Below, piece by piece: positions 1 to 10,294 of a stretch of DNA of 64,000 nt; the first letter of the stretch is position 1; each line of letters begins with the position of its first letter. The notes beneath the pieces were generated by a model that was given only the letters and a program-made list of their open reading frames with translations, ran no database searches and was not told the origin of the DNA. The DNA comes from Poa pratensis. Lineage: Eukaryota > Streptophyta > Magnoliopsida > Poales > Poaceae. The stretch lies in NCBI GenBank assembly GCA_947311845.1, contig CAMZMU010000096.1:16459655-16523654 (forward strand), given 5' to 3'. The position numbers and the translations under genes were made by a program.

Positions 1-703
1 GAGCGTGTCGGGGGCTCGGGGCACGCAGCAGTCACTGTGCCGCCGGATTTTGCGCGGATACCAAATCTTTTGGGTGGATTCTGCGCTATAAACGAATTTG
101 AAATTTGAAATGCTAGGCGACGTGTGAACCTCGCGAAGAAAGGGATCCTCGATGATGCTGCCTCCGGTTGGCCCATCTGCAGCGCGCCCAGTGAGTCTGC
201 TGAGCGCATTGTGTTCAGCTGCCTGTTCGCTCGCCGCTTCTGGGCGGCCATGGGCACCCACCTGTCGGCGGTCGGCACTCTGCACGCCGTCGAGAGCTGC
301 CCTCTCCCCCGTCGGCTCTCCTCCGGTCTGCATCAACTCTTCGCATGTTGTGCTTTTGGCACCTATGGAAACACCGCAATGGCGTGGCTTTCAACGGCCT
401 CACCCCATCCATCTCCCTCGCCATGAAGAACTACCGTGACGATTCCTGTGGCGTGCCCGTCTGCCTCTTGATCACCGTAGCGACGTCGATCTTTGACTGA
501 CCTACCTCCTCCCTGACCGACCTTAGAAAAGCTTTGTAAATGTGAGTGCGTGTGTGTGCTGAGGCCACCCCCTTTGCGTTAGATGATGCCTCCTCCTCCT
601 CTGTAACATGCTTGGGTTTTTTCCACCCGGTCTTTTTGATAAAAAGGAATAAAGTTCAGGTGGGCGCCTTGTGCGCTCCCTGGTTCCAGTTCAAAAAAAA
701 AAA
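1..703 (+). mobile_element. LINE (L1-like) 3' end with poly-A
   Basis: This is the 3' end of a non-LTR retrotransposon that enters from the left edge. Frame 1 from base 124 reads a zf-RVT-like stretch (KGILDDAASGWPIC, then SAERIVFSCLFARRFW), the cysteine/histidine domain that ends plant LINE ORF2. The reading then moves to frame 3 (LWHLWKHRNGVAFNGL from about 350) and stops at 498-500, so at least one frameshift is present. A 3'UTR of about 190 bp ends in an A-run at 693-703. The 5' part and the left target-site duplication lie outside the window. Confidence 0.75.
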
Positions 704-1849
704 CATTTCCTATCTAAAGGAGTACTTAAAAATCAAACATGATGTACCGTCGCATCCATCACCACCTTCATTCTTTCTAGTCTTGATATTGCCAAACATA
801 ACCAAACGACCATACCCATACAAGTCGTGTCCCATACCACTCAGATTACGAATATGCATACACCCTCCTACACGAGAATAATGGAACACGGCATTTTAGA
901 ACGTCTTCAGCCTGAACTTTCAAAAACATAAATCAATTTGGGTCTTCCAATCAATTCTCACATGATGAGGGTTTAACGTGATCAACCAACACGAACAAAA
1001 ACTATGCTCGTATGAGCTTTGTTGACAGGCGACAATGACCCCCCTCCGGCAGACCTATGTTGTTCTTGCCATCGGTAGACGACATACTTGGGGAAAGGAG
1101 AACCCATTTCAAAAATCTCATATTCGTTGTTCAGCTGCAACCGCGACCACGCACCAATTCCAATCTCTAGACTGAAACTGCATGAAGCTGCAATATCCCA
1201 GCTCAGCTCGGTACATTCATACAATAAGTCAGAGCCACTGCAGCTGTCGCCATAGCCGCCGCTACCTAGATCCGGAGGTGGCCACCATGCTGCCCTCAAA
1301 GCCGTCGCCATGCCACAACCAAAAAGTTTTGAATCCGTCGCCCTGATTTCCTAGCTATGTTGAGCGCAATGCCTTCTAGGGACGCATGCCGCACTAGGAC
1401 GGAGGTCCTCGCAGCAGGGAAGGGACGAGAACCCGATCCCTACCAACGTTGTTCACTGTGCGGGATTTACCTGCCAGTTTTCTCCGGCAGGGCGGGAAGG
1501 ACCAAGGAGAGGGAGATGAGGGGCGGAGGCTAGGGTTTCATCCCTGCCTCCCCCTAGTAGTGGTGCGAGCGGCTGTTTGTAAATCTCTCTCATGGAGCGT
1601 ATGTTTATAACGATCACATTCGATTCATATAACAGTATAAGGTTCATTGGATGGTTCTGTCAAAAGCATGTAAACGACCTCATCAGAATGTATGTGGGAG
1701 TATTTCTCAAGTGTTTAAACAAAAATAGTAATCAATCTAAAATCATTGCAGGAAGAGAAAACAAACCACAAAACATACAGGCGAGGCAATAAAGCAACCC
1801 AAAACTTGGTAACCAGAAATAGAGAGAAAGGCCACGCAAGAAGATGCAA
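704..1849. other. Intergenic, no recognised gene
   Basis: Mixed-composition sequence between the LINE tail and the 3'UTR of the first methyltransferase copy. One minus-strand ORF with an ATG at 1311 and a stop at 982 (109 aa) matches no family I know and shows no supporting splice sites. It is noted here and not called a gene. A short GC-richer patch lies at 1380-1570. No convincing repeat termini were found. Confidence 0.4.
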
Positions 1850-2093
1850 GAAAAATGCTTTCCATTTTCATTACCACAGTGTCGTTCATAATTTCTACAT
1901 TACATATAGTCATTTCACATAGATAGATGGTACTTCATCAGCACGCACGCCATGTCCATATGAGTACAGAGGTGCTCCGCAACATGAAAAGTCATCTGAC
2001 ATGAAGTTCACCAAAACACCACTACTAATTCACCAAAATACCTCAAGATCCACAGCTAGCTCGTTAAGCCTACTAACAGTTTGTTAAACTGCA

Positions 2094-4916
2094 CTAATAC
2101 CTACAGATCCCACCATTCCTAACTCCAAATGTGGCCGCACTGCTCACATAATCAAAGTTCGGCAGGTCATATTTACCTTCGCAAAGGTAGCAGAAACGTA
2201 CACGTTCTTCTTGAACTTCATAAGGTTTCACGCGGAACTTGGAAGTGTAGCAGCCACCAAGAGGGAAACATTGGTTGGATTTTGCACCATCTCCTCTCTT
2301 CTGGTTATAGCCAGGGTAGTCTTGTTTCTGGAAGCTAACTTTTTCAATCATAGTAAGAGAAGATTCTGAGGCGAGTTGCTCGATATCCCAAGCATCATAA
2401 GGATATCCTGTCTTGTGGCTGATGTGGATTTCACCATTAGGGTGAAGCAGCTCTCGTGCATTGCCAAAGAACCCCTTCACCAGCTCCTTATGCAAGCTAA
2501 GATCAGAACAAAAAAGTTAAAGAAGACAATACGCATTAGCTGTTCAAAGAGATTCTTGGTTAACTATAAATAGGAAACCACCAGCCAAGGGTAGCTGCAG
2601 AAAAAAAAGGTTCCAGCTGAGCAACATGAAAAAAAAAAATGTATTTAGTCAATGTTATAACATGTGAGCCTACAATGGTGCTAAAATGTCCATTATAGTA
2701 TTGGTTTCACTTGTCACTTCTGTTCTGCGCAGAACACAAATATCCATATGCGTGCAATACTTTTCTATATATTCACATGCATGTTATAGCATATCATACA
2801 TCCGAGATTCTTTTTGCAATAAAAAAATAGGTTGCCTCAACCATTATGGGTTAAGAAATAAGAATGCCACGTGTCGTTACAATGATAATTTTATGTTCTA
2901 ACTGAAATTTGTTTCATTGGTAGAGTAGATGAAGAGAAAGAACTAACAAAACTCCATTAAGAGATATATATGCCCGTTAACATCTAGGAATCCCACAGAA
3001 GGAAATTTCATAGTCTATTCATCTTGCATCCTATGATAATCTACAATCGTTGTTATGACCTCTTAACCATAAAAAACACATACTTACGATCCACTGAACT
3101 TGTCTAAATTTTTATTAATTGTTACAGTAAGCATACAAAATTAACAAATAACGACACTGTCGACATGGGAGAACCCATACTGAAGTTCAGCAAGCGAGCA
3201 ACAGCAACAGGTGTGTAAAATCAAAATTGGAAAGAAAATAACTTCTTGTGGGTTCTATCCAAGGACAATTGGACGGTTGCATTCTACAGAAAACCACTCC
3301 GAGTCCAAACATAAATGTGGCACTAGGAATACTGAACCAACTATAAACGAAATATAGTCCTAAGAAAGATTATGATGCAGTCATGAATGAGCTAAAAATC
3401 CAGTAACATTGAAATATCAAATGTGATAAAGATAACCGTAGAAGGTAAATGCACATACATGACCACATGCATCTCACGCTCTTTTCCTTTAAAACCAGCA
3501 TGTGGGAAGTTGAAGACAATCCTATGGAACAATCTCCTCTCCAGATAAGAGTGATGCCTCATGCTTTTCGCACTGATACCATGCAAGACCTTAGCACCCA
3601 TTCTCTTCAGCTCCATTACATTTGATTGTGCCTTTGTATACTTGCTTGTCAGAGCCTCTATTCAAAGGAATTGGCAACAAAAAAAAGCAGACAATATAAA
3701 CACTAACTGAAAATGTAAACATCACATAAACACACCAACTAATTATCCCTAAGAGCATATAAGCTAAGCATACAGAGGCCACAAGGAAAGTTAGGAAAGA
3801 AGCAAATAATAATTTTAACCACTATTAAAAGATACAAAGTTTGCTAAGGAATCCAAGAAAAAGGTTACATGGAATTAAATCAGGATAGTTTTGTAGGCTA
3901 GCTGAATAGTGCTTTTGCTGCATTCTTGTTCTCAACAGTTCATTCCTAAATCATGTTTCCAAGTTCCTAGTTCACCCTTTGCACCACGAAATTGCTGAGT
4001 CACAATTGAAAAATGAAATTGCTAGAATGTAATATATGGATACATTGGGCTGGACCGTGTGAAACCTATGAAAACAGTGCTCATAGCACATACTGAACCT
4101 ATCCAAATTACAGCGTTCAGGACATCTGTTTCCAGTAGTGGAATGAAGATAAAAACAGAAGTACAAGTGCTGGCTCACGCATGTGCCTGTCCATGACGAA
4201 CAATTTCTACCAGTAAGAAACAACAGTCAGAAGATTACTCAAATAGGACCCTGTAATAAGATTCAATGAGATCATGCGAATCCTTAACAAATTCAACGAT
4301 ATTCAGATGCTTATAAACATACATTGAGTAACTAACAAGATAAAATTTCCATATGAAATCTCGTCCAACTCATTTTGTAGCTGTTTTATCACTAGAGTCA
4401 GCAATTTCACAGTAAACTTTACCTCAACAGCATAAAGCGCATCAAATTCTCCTTTAATCAACAGATGATAGCAAACTTCTAGGATTCTAAATTTAACACA
4501 AGCCATGCTTGTCTGCACTCTGCAGCCTACCCCTCCATGGTTCGATTCATTACCAAAATTAGCCATTTTTATTGGTGCTTTTAATCTCTACCGAGTAACT
4601 GTGTAAAGCACATCGAATCATTCTTTACCCAAGATAACATTGAAATTTTCCTTCAATCCTCAAATTAAAAGACTTTGAAACCCTAGCTAGCACTAATTAG
4701 TACACGCTGCTCAGTAAAAAATGCAACTTTAATGCTACAGCAAGAGAGAGTGGAACGAACCATGGGAGTCCAGCGATGTCGCGACGATGTTCCGGCCGGA
4801 GCCGAAGGCGGCGGCGAGAGACAGCGAGAAGGAGAAGTCGCCATCTCCGACGATGAGAATCCTTTGCCCGAGGAGTAGTGGCTGATCCACTTCAGGCCCC
4901 TCCCCCTCCTCCCCAT
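2094..4916 (-). pseudogene. DUF2431/BMT5-like methyltransferase, copy A (frameshifted)
   Basis: Three exons are read on the minus strand: about 4916-4761, 3657-3459 (199 nt) and 2496-2094, with GT/AG junctions. The family has a Rossmann SAM-binding fold. Yeast Bmt5 methylates 25S rRNA uridine, but the plant members' substrate is not established. Visible motifs are VGDGDFSFS in exon 1, FNFPHAGFKGKE at the end of exon 2 and DYPGYNQKRGDGA in exon 3. The alignment with copy B (25252-28113) is nearly collinear, and introns and 3'UTR (to about 1850) are also related. Against copy B, one base is missing around 4867-4871, where GAG CAG reads GGCAA. This moves the expected start (ATG at 4916 or further up) out of frame with VGDGDFSFS, and that motif's frame has no ATG upstream. 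A Harbinger transposon ends at 5189, about 270 bp upstream. Exons 2 and 3 are open, so the decay is recent, or a non-AUG start or sequence error applies. Confidence 0.8.
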
Positions 4917-5188
4917 CCCCCTTCCCCTCCTTCGCAGCCTCGCCATTCCCCTGCACGGCGATCGCCTGAACACACACACCACCGCTGGCGCCTCCCGCCC
5001 CTTCCCCGTCGACGGCGTTGGCCGACACCGGAACCCCTTGCCCTTCCAAGCGTGCACGATCACCGCCGCGGCATCCGCCTACAGTGGCGCAAGTTCTCCC
5101 CTTCACCTTCGAGACCGAGGCAAGCGAGCGTGCGTGCCTGTGTGACAGTGGACAGTGTGGACTGTGGGCTGCAGAGCGTGCGGAGTAA

Positions 5189-7218
5189 GGGCATCTCCAG
5201 CCGTCCCCCCAGCGCCCCCCAGGGCCGATTTTAGCGCCGTTTTGGCCTGGGAGCGCCGTTTTTTCGCCCAGTCGGCCCCCCCAGGAGCCCAAAAAGCGCC
5301 GGATCGGCGGAAACTAGCGCCGGCGTTCCCAGGCCAAACCCAGCCCACCGGGTTCGGCTTGGGGGGAGAAAAGCGCGCGTGGGCCAGCGCTGTCGGCGTG
5401 ATAGCGCATATCCCACCCCCACGCCGTGTTCTTTTCCCCATCTCTCGCGTCGCCGCGATGTCGCCGCCGCCGCATACGCCTAGCTAGGAAGCCGCCATCT
5501 CGCCCAATCCTCCGCCGCCGGCCGCCCCTCTTCCCCCGCCGTCGTCTCGCCGCAAAGAAGGCCCTCGGGAAAGGCTCGCCTCCACCTTGCCTACTTGGTG
5601 TTCGGCGATTTGGCCGGCCGAGCCATGGACTCCGACGACGAGGAGCTGCTCGCCGAACTGCTCGACGAGGAAGCCCAGGCCGACATCGACGATGAAGAGC
5701 ACCTGCTCGTCCTCGCCTGCCTTGCCGGCCTGCTCGACAAGGCGAAGCCGCGGCGTGGTGGCTCAAAGCCCGGCCGCCGCAAGAGCAAGCCGAGGCAGCG
5801 CTACGAAGGCTACTGCATCCTCTACTCCGACTACTTCGCCGAGAACCCCACGCAGGACGAGGCTGTGTTCCGGCGCCGTTTCAGGATGAAACGGCAACTC
5901 TTCCTCGACATCATGCATGCCATCCGGGAGTTCGACACCTACTTCAAGCTGAAGACGGATTGCACCGGCACGGTAGGGTTTACCTCAATTCAGAAGTGCA
6001 TGGTGGCGATGAGATTGCTTGCATATGGTGCTCCCGCTGACGCTCAGGATGACTATCTGCGCATGTCCGAGTCTTGCGCCATTGAAAGCTTGAACAGGTA
6101 CTGCAGGGTGGCAGTGTTTGGGCCAAAGTACTTGCGATCGCCCAATGCGGATGACACTGCCCGGATCCTGGCCGCCAATGAAGCAAGAGGCTTCCCAGGG
6201 ATGCTTGGAAGCATCGACTGCATGCATTGGGCATGGAAGAACTGTCCATTTGAATGGCAGGGGATGTACAAAGGCCACAAAGGAGAGTGCAGTGTGATTC
6301 TTGAGGCCGTGGCTACACATGATCTATGGATTTGGCATTCCTTCTTTGGTATGCCAGGAACTCACAACGACATCAATGTGTTGCAGTGCTCGAATGTCTT
6401 CGCCAAGCTTGTTGAAGGTCATGCCCCTCCAGTGAACTATGAGATCAATGGCACCAGTACACAAAGGGCTACTACCTTGCAGATGGCATCTACCCGAAGT
6501 GGTCAACATTTGTGAAGAGCATCTCCAACCCTGTGCCAGGAAGCGCGAAAGCTTGGTTTTCCAAGTGCCAGGAGGCTTGCAGGAAGGATGTTGAGCGGGC
6601 ATTTGGTGCGCTGCAGTCTCGATTCGCTGTTGTCCGGTACCCAGCTCTGACTTGGTCCAAGGCCAACATGTCTGAGGTGATAAACTGTTGTGTGATCTTG
6701 CACAACATGATCATTGAGAGCGAGCGGGATGAGCCGGTGGCTGACACTGAGTACTACAGGCAGGGTCCTCTTGCAGATGTGGATCACCAGGTGCCGGCAA
6801 CATGGGCAAACTTCATGACTATGCGTCAGGAGATTCGAGACTCGACGGTGCATACACAGCTGCAGAATGATCTGGTGGAGCACCTGTGGAGGCGCAAAGG
6901 CAATGGCCATGCCGACGCCTAGTTTGTTCTATTTGCTTGCATTGTTGAACTATTTGTCTATTGATTTGTATGTTGAACTATTTGTGTGTGGATTTGTATG
7001 TTGAACTATTTGTGTGTTGATTTGTATGCCGAAAGTTGGCCGAAAGTGTTGATTTATATGTTGAAAACTTGGCCGAAAATTGGCCGGCTGGGGGCGTCCT
7101 GGGTTCGGCGACTGGGAAAACGCCAAACCCAGGGCGTCGAATTGCGCCGGCGCTCCCCCAGGCCGTCCAAAAAGGCGCCGTTTTTCGGCCTGGGGGGGCC
7201 GAACGGCTGGAGATGCCC
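5189..7218 (+). mobile_element. PIF/Harbinger transposon, TSD TAA
   Basis: A complete 2,030-bp element. The left end GGGCATCTCCAGCCG is mirrored at the right end, and a TAA target duplication sits on both sides (5186-5188 and 7219-7221), the 3-bp T-A-rich duplication typical of this superfamily. It carries one transposase gene (5625-6922). The usual Myb-like second gene of this superfamily was not found, so the element depends on others even apart from its frameshift. It lies in the upstream region of methyltransferase copy A. Confidence 0.93.
5625..6922 (+). pseudogene. Harbinger DDE transposase (one frameshift)
   Basis: This is a Harbinger-type DDE nuclease (plant transposon protein / DDE_Tnp_4 family). 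It starts at ATG 5625 with an acidic N-terminus ([16 protein letters not shown]). The catalytic neighbourhoods are visible: [17 protein letters not shown] (first Asp), [12 protein letters not shown] (second Asp) and DVERAFGALQSRF (Glu). The reading frame changes once at about 6448-6460, where one base appears to be missing. Downstream the other frame runs on from [16 protein letters not shown] to a stop at 6922. Total length, about 430 codons, is normal for the family. With a single lesion and good termini the copy looks young, but it cannot make a full nuclease as read here. Confidence 0.9.
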
Positions 7219-7326
7219 TAACTATGGACTCGAGTCTTCCTGGAGAAGCCACGGGCGAAGGGGAAAAAGGTATGGGGCTGAAGGAGAGTAGGCCTACATG
7301 CAGGGCTGGAACGTTTGGTTTCCTTA

Positions 7327-8659
7327 GAGCATCTCCAACCGCACCCCCCAAAATCGGACCACATACTGCGCCCGGACGCATCCGGACGCGTCCGCGGAGG
7401 ATGACCGGACAACCCCTTAAAACATGCTCCTACAACCACACTCCTCTTTTCTAGTTGACATATTACTACAAAGGCATGCAACACGTCCGCATTTGCTACA
7501 CTAGAATGGAAACTTGCATTGCATCCGCCTTGCTACGCTAGAATCTCCCTACTCGTCATCGGAGAGGACGATGACCGTTGCCGCTGCGCCGGCGGAGCCG
7601 CCCCGTCCCGCACTGCCGGCCGGAGCCGGGCAAGAACCCTACTCGGAGTCGGAGAAGAACCCGAACGAAGAGGAGGAGGAGGCCCCGGCGTAAGGGCGGC
7701 CTTCACGAATCGCCGCCTCCGCCTCGAACTGCTTGTCGAGGAACCCGGAGCGGTTCCTCATCTGCCTCATGAAGAGGCGGTCCGCCGCCTCCGCCGCACG
7801 GTGCTTCACCGCATCGTCGTTGCGCAGCGCCTCCTCGCGGATCCGGCCCTCTTCCGCCTCCGCCTGAGCTCTCCACCGCTCCGTCGCAGCGCGTACCCGG
7901 GCGCGATGCGCTTCGGCCGCCGCCTCCGCCTGGCTGTGAAGCGCTTCGGCCGCGCAGGCTGCCGCCTGCCGTTCGACCGCCGCCTCCGCCGCCGCGCGTC
8001 GGGCTTCGTGCTCCGCCTCCGCGCGGACGCGCATCCTCTCATCCTCAGCCTGGATGAACTCCGAGTCGGTGATGTCGACGATCTCGGCGTCGTCGGAGAC
8101 CATGAAGTATCCGACGGCCGACGACTCCGAATCCGCCTCCGCCGCCGCATCCGCCTCAGCCTGAGCTCGGATTTGGGCCTGCTGCCTTAGCTTTTCCGCC
8201 GTCATCCTGGCGAAGATGGTGGGGAGGCGGCGAGGCATGGTGGATGTGGATGAACTAGGGTTCCGGCGGCGGATGTGGATGTGGATTAGGGTTCCGGCGT
8301 CGCCGGTAGATATAGTGGTGTCCGGACCGCCATGAATGCGGGTAGTTGGGGGTTGGCCGCTGCCCCTGGCCGCTCCGCCATGAATGCCGGCGCCGGTCAA
8401 AGGCTAGATCCTCCCCTCCGGTAGGCACCGGTAGGCCGGTCAAGGGAGGGTCCCACTGTCAGCGAGTGAGGGCGCGGACGCGTCCGGGCGCCCCCAAACC
8501 CGCCCCAGTTTTGTGCTGGGTATGGGGTGTGCCGGACCGTCCGGTCGTTTGGGGCCGCTATAGGGGCCGTCGTTGGGTTGCGGTTTTTGGGCCAAACCCC
8601 GTCCGGGCTGTCCGCCCGGACGTTTGGGGTGGATTTGGGGGCTCCGCTTGGAGATGCTC
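7327..8659. mobile_element. Non-autonomous PIF/Harbinger element, TSD TTA
   Basis: A 1,333-bp element with inverted ends starting GAGCATCTCCAA on each side, followed inward by a C-rich stretch (CCCCCAAA). It has a TTA target duplication at 7324-7326 and 8660-8662. The termini resemble the neighbouring element at 5189-7218 (GGGCATCTCCAGCC), so that family could mobilise it. It has no transposase. It carries the alanine-rich ORF at 7639-8238. Confidence 0.88.
7639..8238 (-). CDS. Alanine/glutamate-rich coiled-coil protein inside Harbinger element
   Basis: A single open frame of 199 codons from ATG 8238 to TAG 7639. The N-terminus (MPRRLPTIFARMTAEKLRQQ) leads into a long Ala/Glu/Arg-rich helical stretch (residues about 20-170) that should form a coiled coil. 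A short acidic patch (SDDAEIVDITDSEF) interrupts it, and the tail is serine-rich (GASSSSSFGFFSDSE). No catalytic family is recognised. GC-rich codon-periodic DNA can stay open by chance, so expression is unproven. Its place inside a non-autonomous transposon suggests either a captured gene piece or a family-specific accessory protein. Confidence 0.35.
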   Translation of the reverse strand: MPRRLPTIFARMTAEKLRQQAQIRAQAEADAAAEADSESSAVGYFMVSDDAEIVDITDSEFIQAEDERMRVRAEAEHEARRAAAEAAVERQAAACAAEALHSQAEAAAEAHRARVRAATERWRAQAEAEEGRIREEALRNDDAVKHRAAEAADRLFMRQMRNRSGFLDKQFEAEAAIREGRPYAGASSSSSFGFFSDSE

Positions 8660-8717
8660 TTACCAAGTAACGCTATGTAACCTATGTTTACATACGCTTG
8701 TTACGGAATTAAACTTA

Positions 8718-8953
8718 TTTTGCGAAAGCAAAACACAGCCGCTCACATACACACTCACACCCTACCAACCTATAAGCACCTCTGAGCCTACGGTTAGTAT
8801 CGAAATTGACGAAGTCACCACACACATTTCGCTGTCGACGTTCGCCTCCATAAAAGAATAATCCGTCTTTTAATGAGAAACACTAATATCAAATCTGGGG
8901 TTTGAACTCTAGGCTGGGATACAGACACCCTCCTAACAATTTACAGGTTGGTC
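8718..8953 (-). mobile_element. Au-like tRNA-derived SINE, 13-bp TSD
   Basis: A short retroposon read on the minus strand. It is flanked by a perfect 13-bp duplication, GGAATTAAACTTA, at 8705-8717 and 8954-8966. From its 5' end (8953) it reads CCAACCTG, then a box A-like GTTAGGAGGG, then a box B-like GAGTTCAAACCC. This order and spacing are those of the cereal Au SINE family as I recall it. No coding capacity. The family name is from memory; the retroposition is seen directly. Confidence 0.8.
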
Positions 8954-8966
8954 GGAATTAAACTTA

Positions 8967-9812
8967 GGGGGTAACGTGAGAAGATGTGGAGTAATTATGG
9001 TCGTTAAATCACAGGGTGTCAATAAAAACGCACCAACTAAATGTTGCCACGTCAGTCCATGATTTTATTCCGCTAGACAAGTTTATCAAAGAATTCCCTT
9101 GGTTCACCAAATTTTAATGGGTTCTCCTATTTAGACATAGAAGATTTCGGGTGTAAAATCTACAGACCTGTTTAGGTCCAGCAGAAAATACGGCCTGATC
9201 GTTCGGATGCAGAATCTAGCAGACAACTGCCAGGGCCGCCTAAGCCTAGAATTTCCGGTATTTATTTATACGACTCCCACATAGTATAAATTTTGCATAA
9301 ACATAATGCATGTATTATTGGATAAATTTTTGGATCCTTGAATTTTTTTGTCAAGAAATATATTTTTAAAGCTTGCTGCGTAGATGGATCTCAACTCAAG
9401 GACCGAATTGGAGTTTTGCAACTCTCTCTCTCGCCACTTCGATTTACATGATTTTCAAAACAATATTAGATCCGTATGTCCTTTTCAATCCTACAAAATT
9501 TGAAAACTACACTAACTTTGATAAAAAAAGTGTTTGACACCATAGGAGAAACAAAAGAGTTCTACCCAAAAAAAATCCCGTGCATGCCATGACGTTGTTA
9601 AGGTTTTTAAAAATCCTTATGGCCTTATCATGTGAATGGGCCCTTGTTAGACTCGAAAACATTTTTAAGTCCATGGCAATATCACAATGGTCATATGCAT
9701 ATGACATGCGATTAGAACAAAATAAAAACACTAAATGATGATGTCAATATCAGTTAGCTATAAACCACATGTTATTGAATATAGTACTCCGCCAAAGAGT
9801 TCGAAATTCTGC
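8967..9812. other. Intergenic, nothing recognised
   Basis: AT-rich sequence with only short spurious frames. No terminal repeats, poly-A tails or family motifs were found. Confidence 0.5.
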
Positions 9813-9815
9813 TTA

Positions 9816-10223
9816 GAGCATCTCTAGCAAATCCTGCAAAAGGGGAAATCTTAAAAGCCGACCGATCTAAGTTTTCGTGTCCTTTTTGGTTGAATAGAGC
9901 CTGTATAACAGTCCAACCCTTTAAAATAGTCAAAGGTGCCCCATAAATCGGCACGCCAGTCCTCTATTTGAAGTTTAGCTCCCCTCATCTTTTCCCTCCC
10001 ATCTTTGCCGCGATTTCTCTCTGCCGCTGCACAATTGCCCCCTCCGGCGAGTTTTGGCGCTAGATTCGAACCTTAGTAGCCCCCTAGCCCCTCACCATTT
10101 GGGCTCGGATGGCTACGCCACGCGGCCATGCAGCTCCACCGGACGGCGCCACCCATGGGTGTGGTGTTCAACCCCCTCCTTGTTTTAAGGTCTCCCTTTT
10201 TAAGGGATCTACTAGAGGTTCTC
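9816..10223. mobile_element. Tourist-like MITE, TSD TTA
   Basis: A 408-bp element with imperfect inverted ends (GAGCATCTCTAGCAAATCC against GAGAACCTCTAGTAGATCC) and TTA on both sides (9813-9815 and 10224-10226). The termini again start GAG(C/A)A-CTC, the same theme as the two Harbinger elements upstream. Non-coding. Confidence 0.75.
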
Positions 10224-10294
10224 TTAACTTGACCAATTTAAAGTAAAAGAAAGGAGTTGTTGATTCGGCAAACCTAGGATAAGTTGAGCCAAAA

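Noticed and set aside
982..1311. 109-aa minus-strand ORF starting at a good ATG
   Set aside because: No recognisable domain, no splice or promoter support, and the composition is not clearly coding. Mentioned only within the intergenic entry.
4735..5292. Long 185-codon frame covering exon 1 of copy A
   Set aside because: Its upstream part begins at a TTG inside the Harbinger terminus and is a GC-rich read-through; only the last 35-40 codons belong to the gene family.
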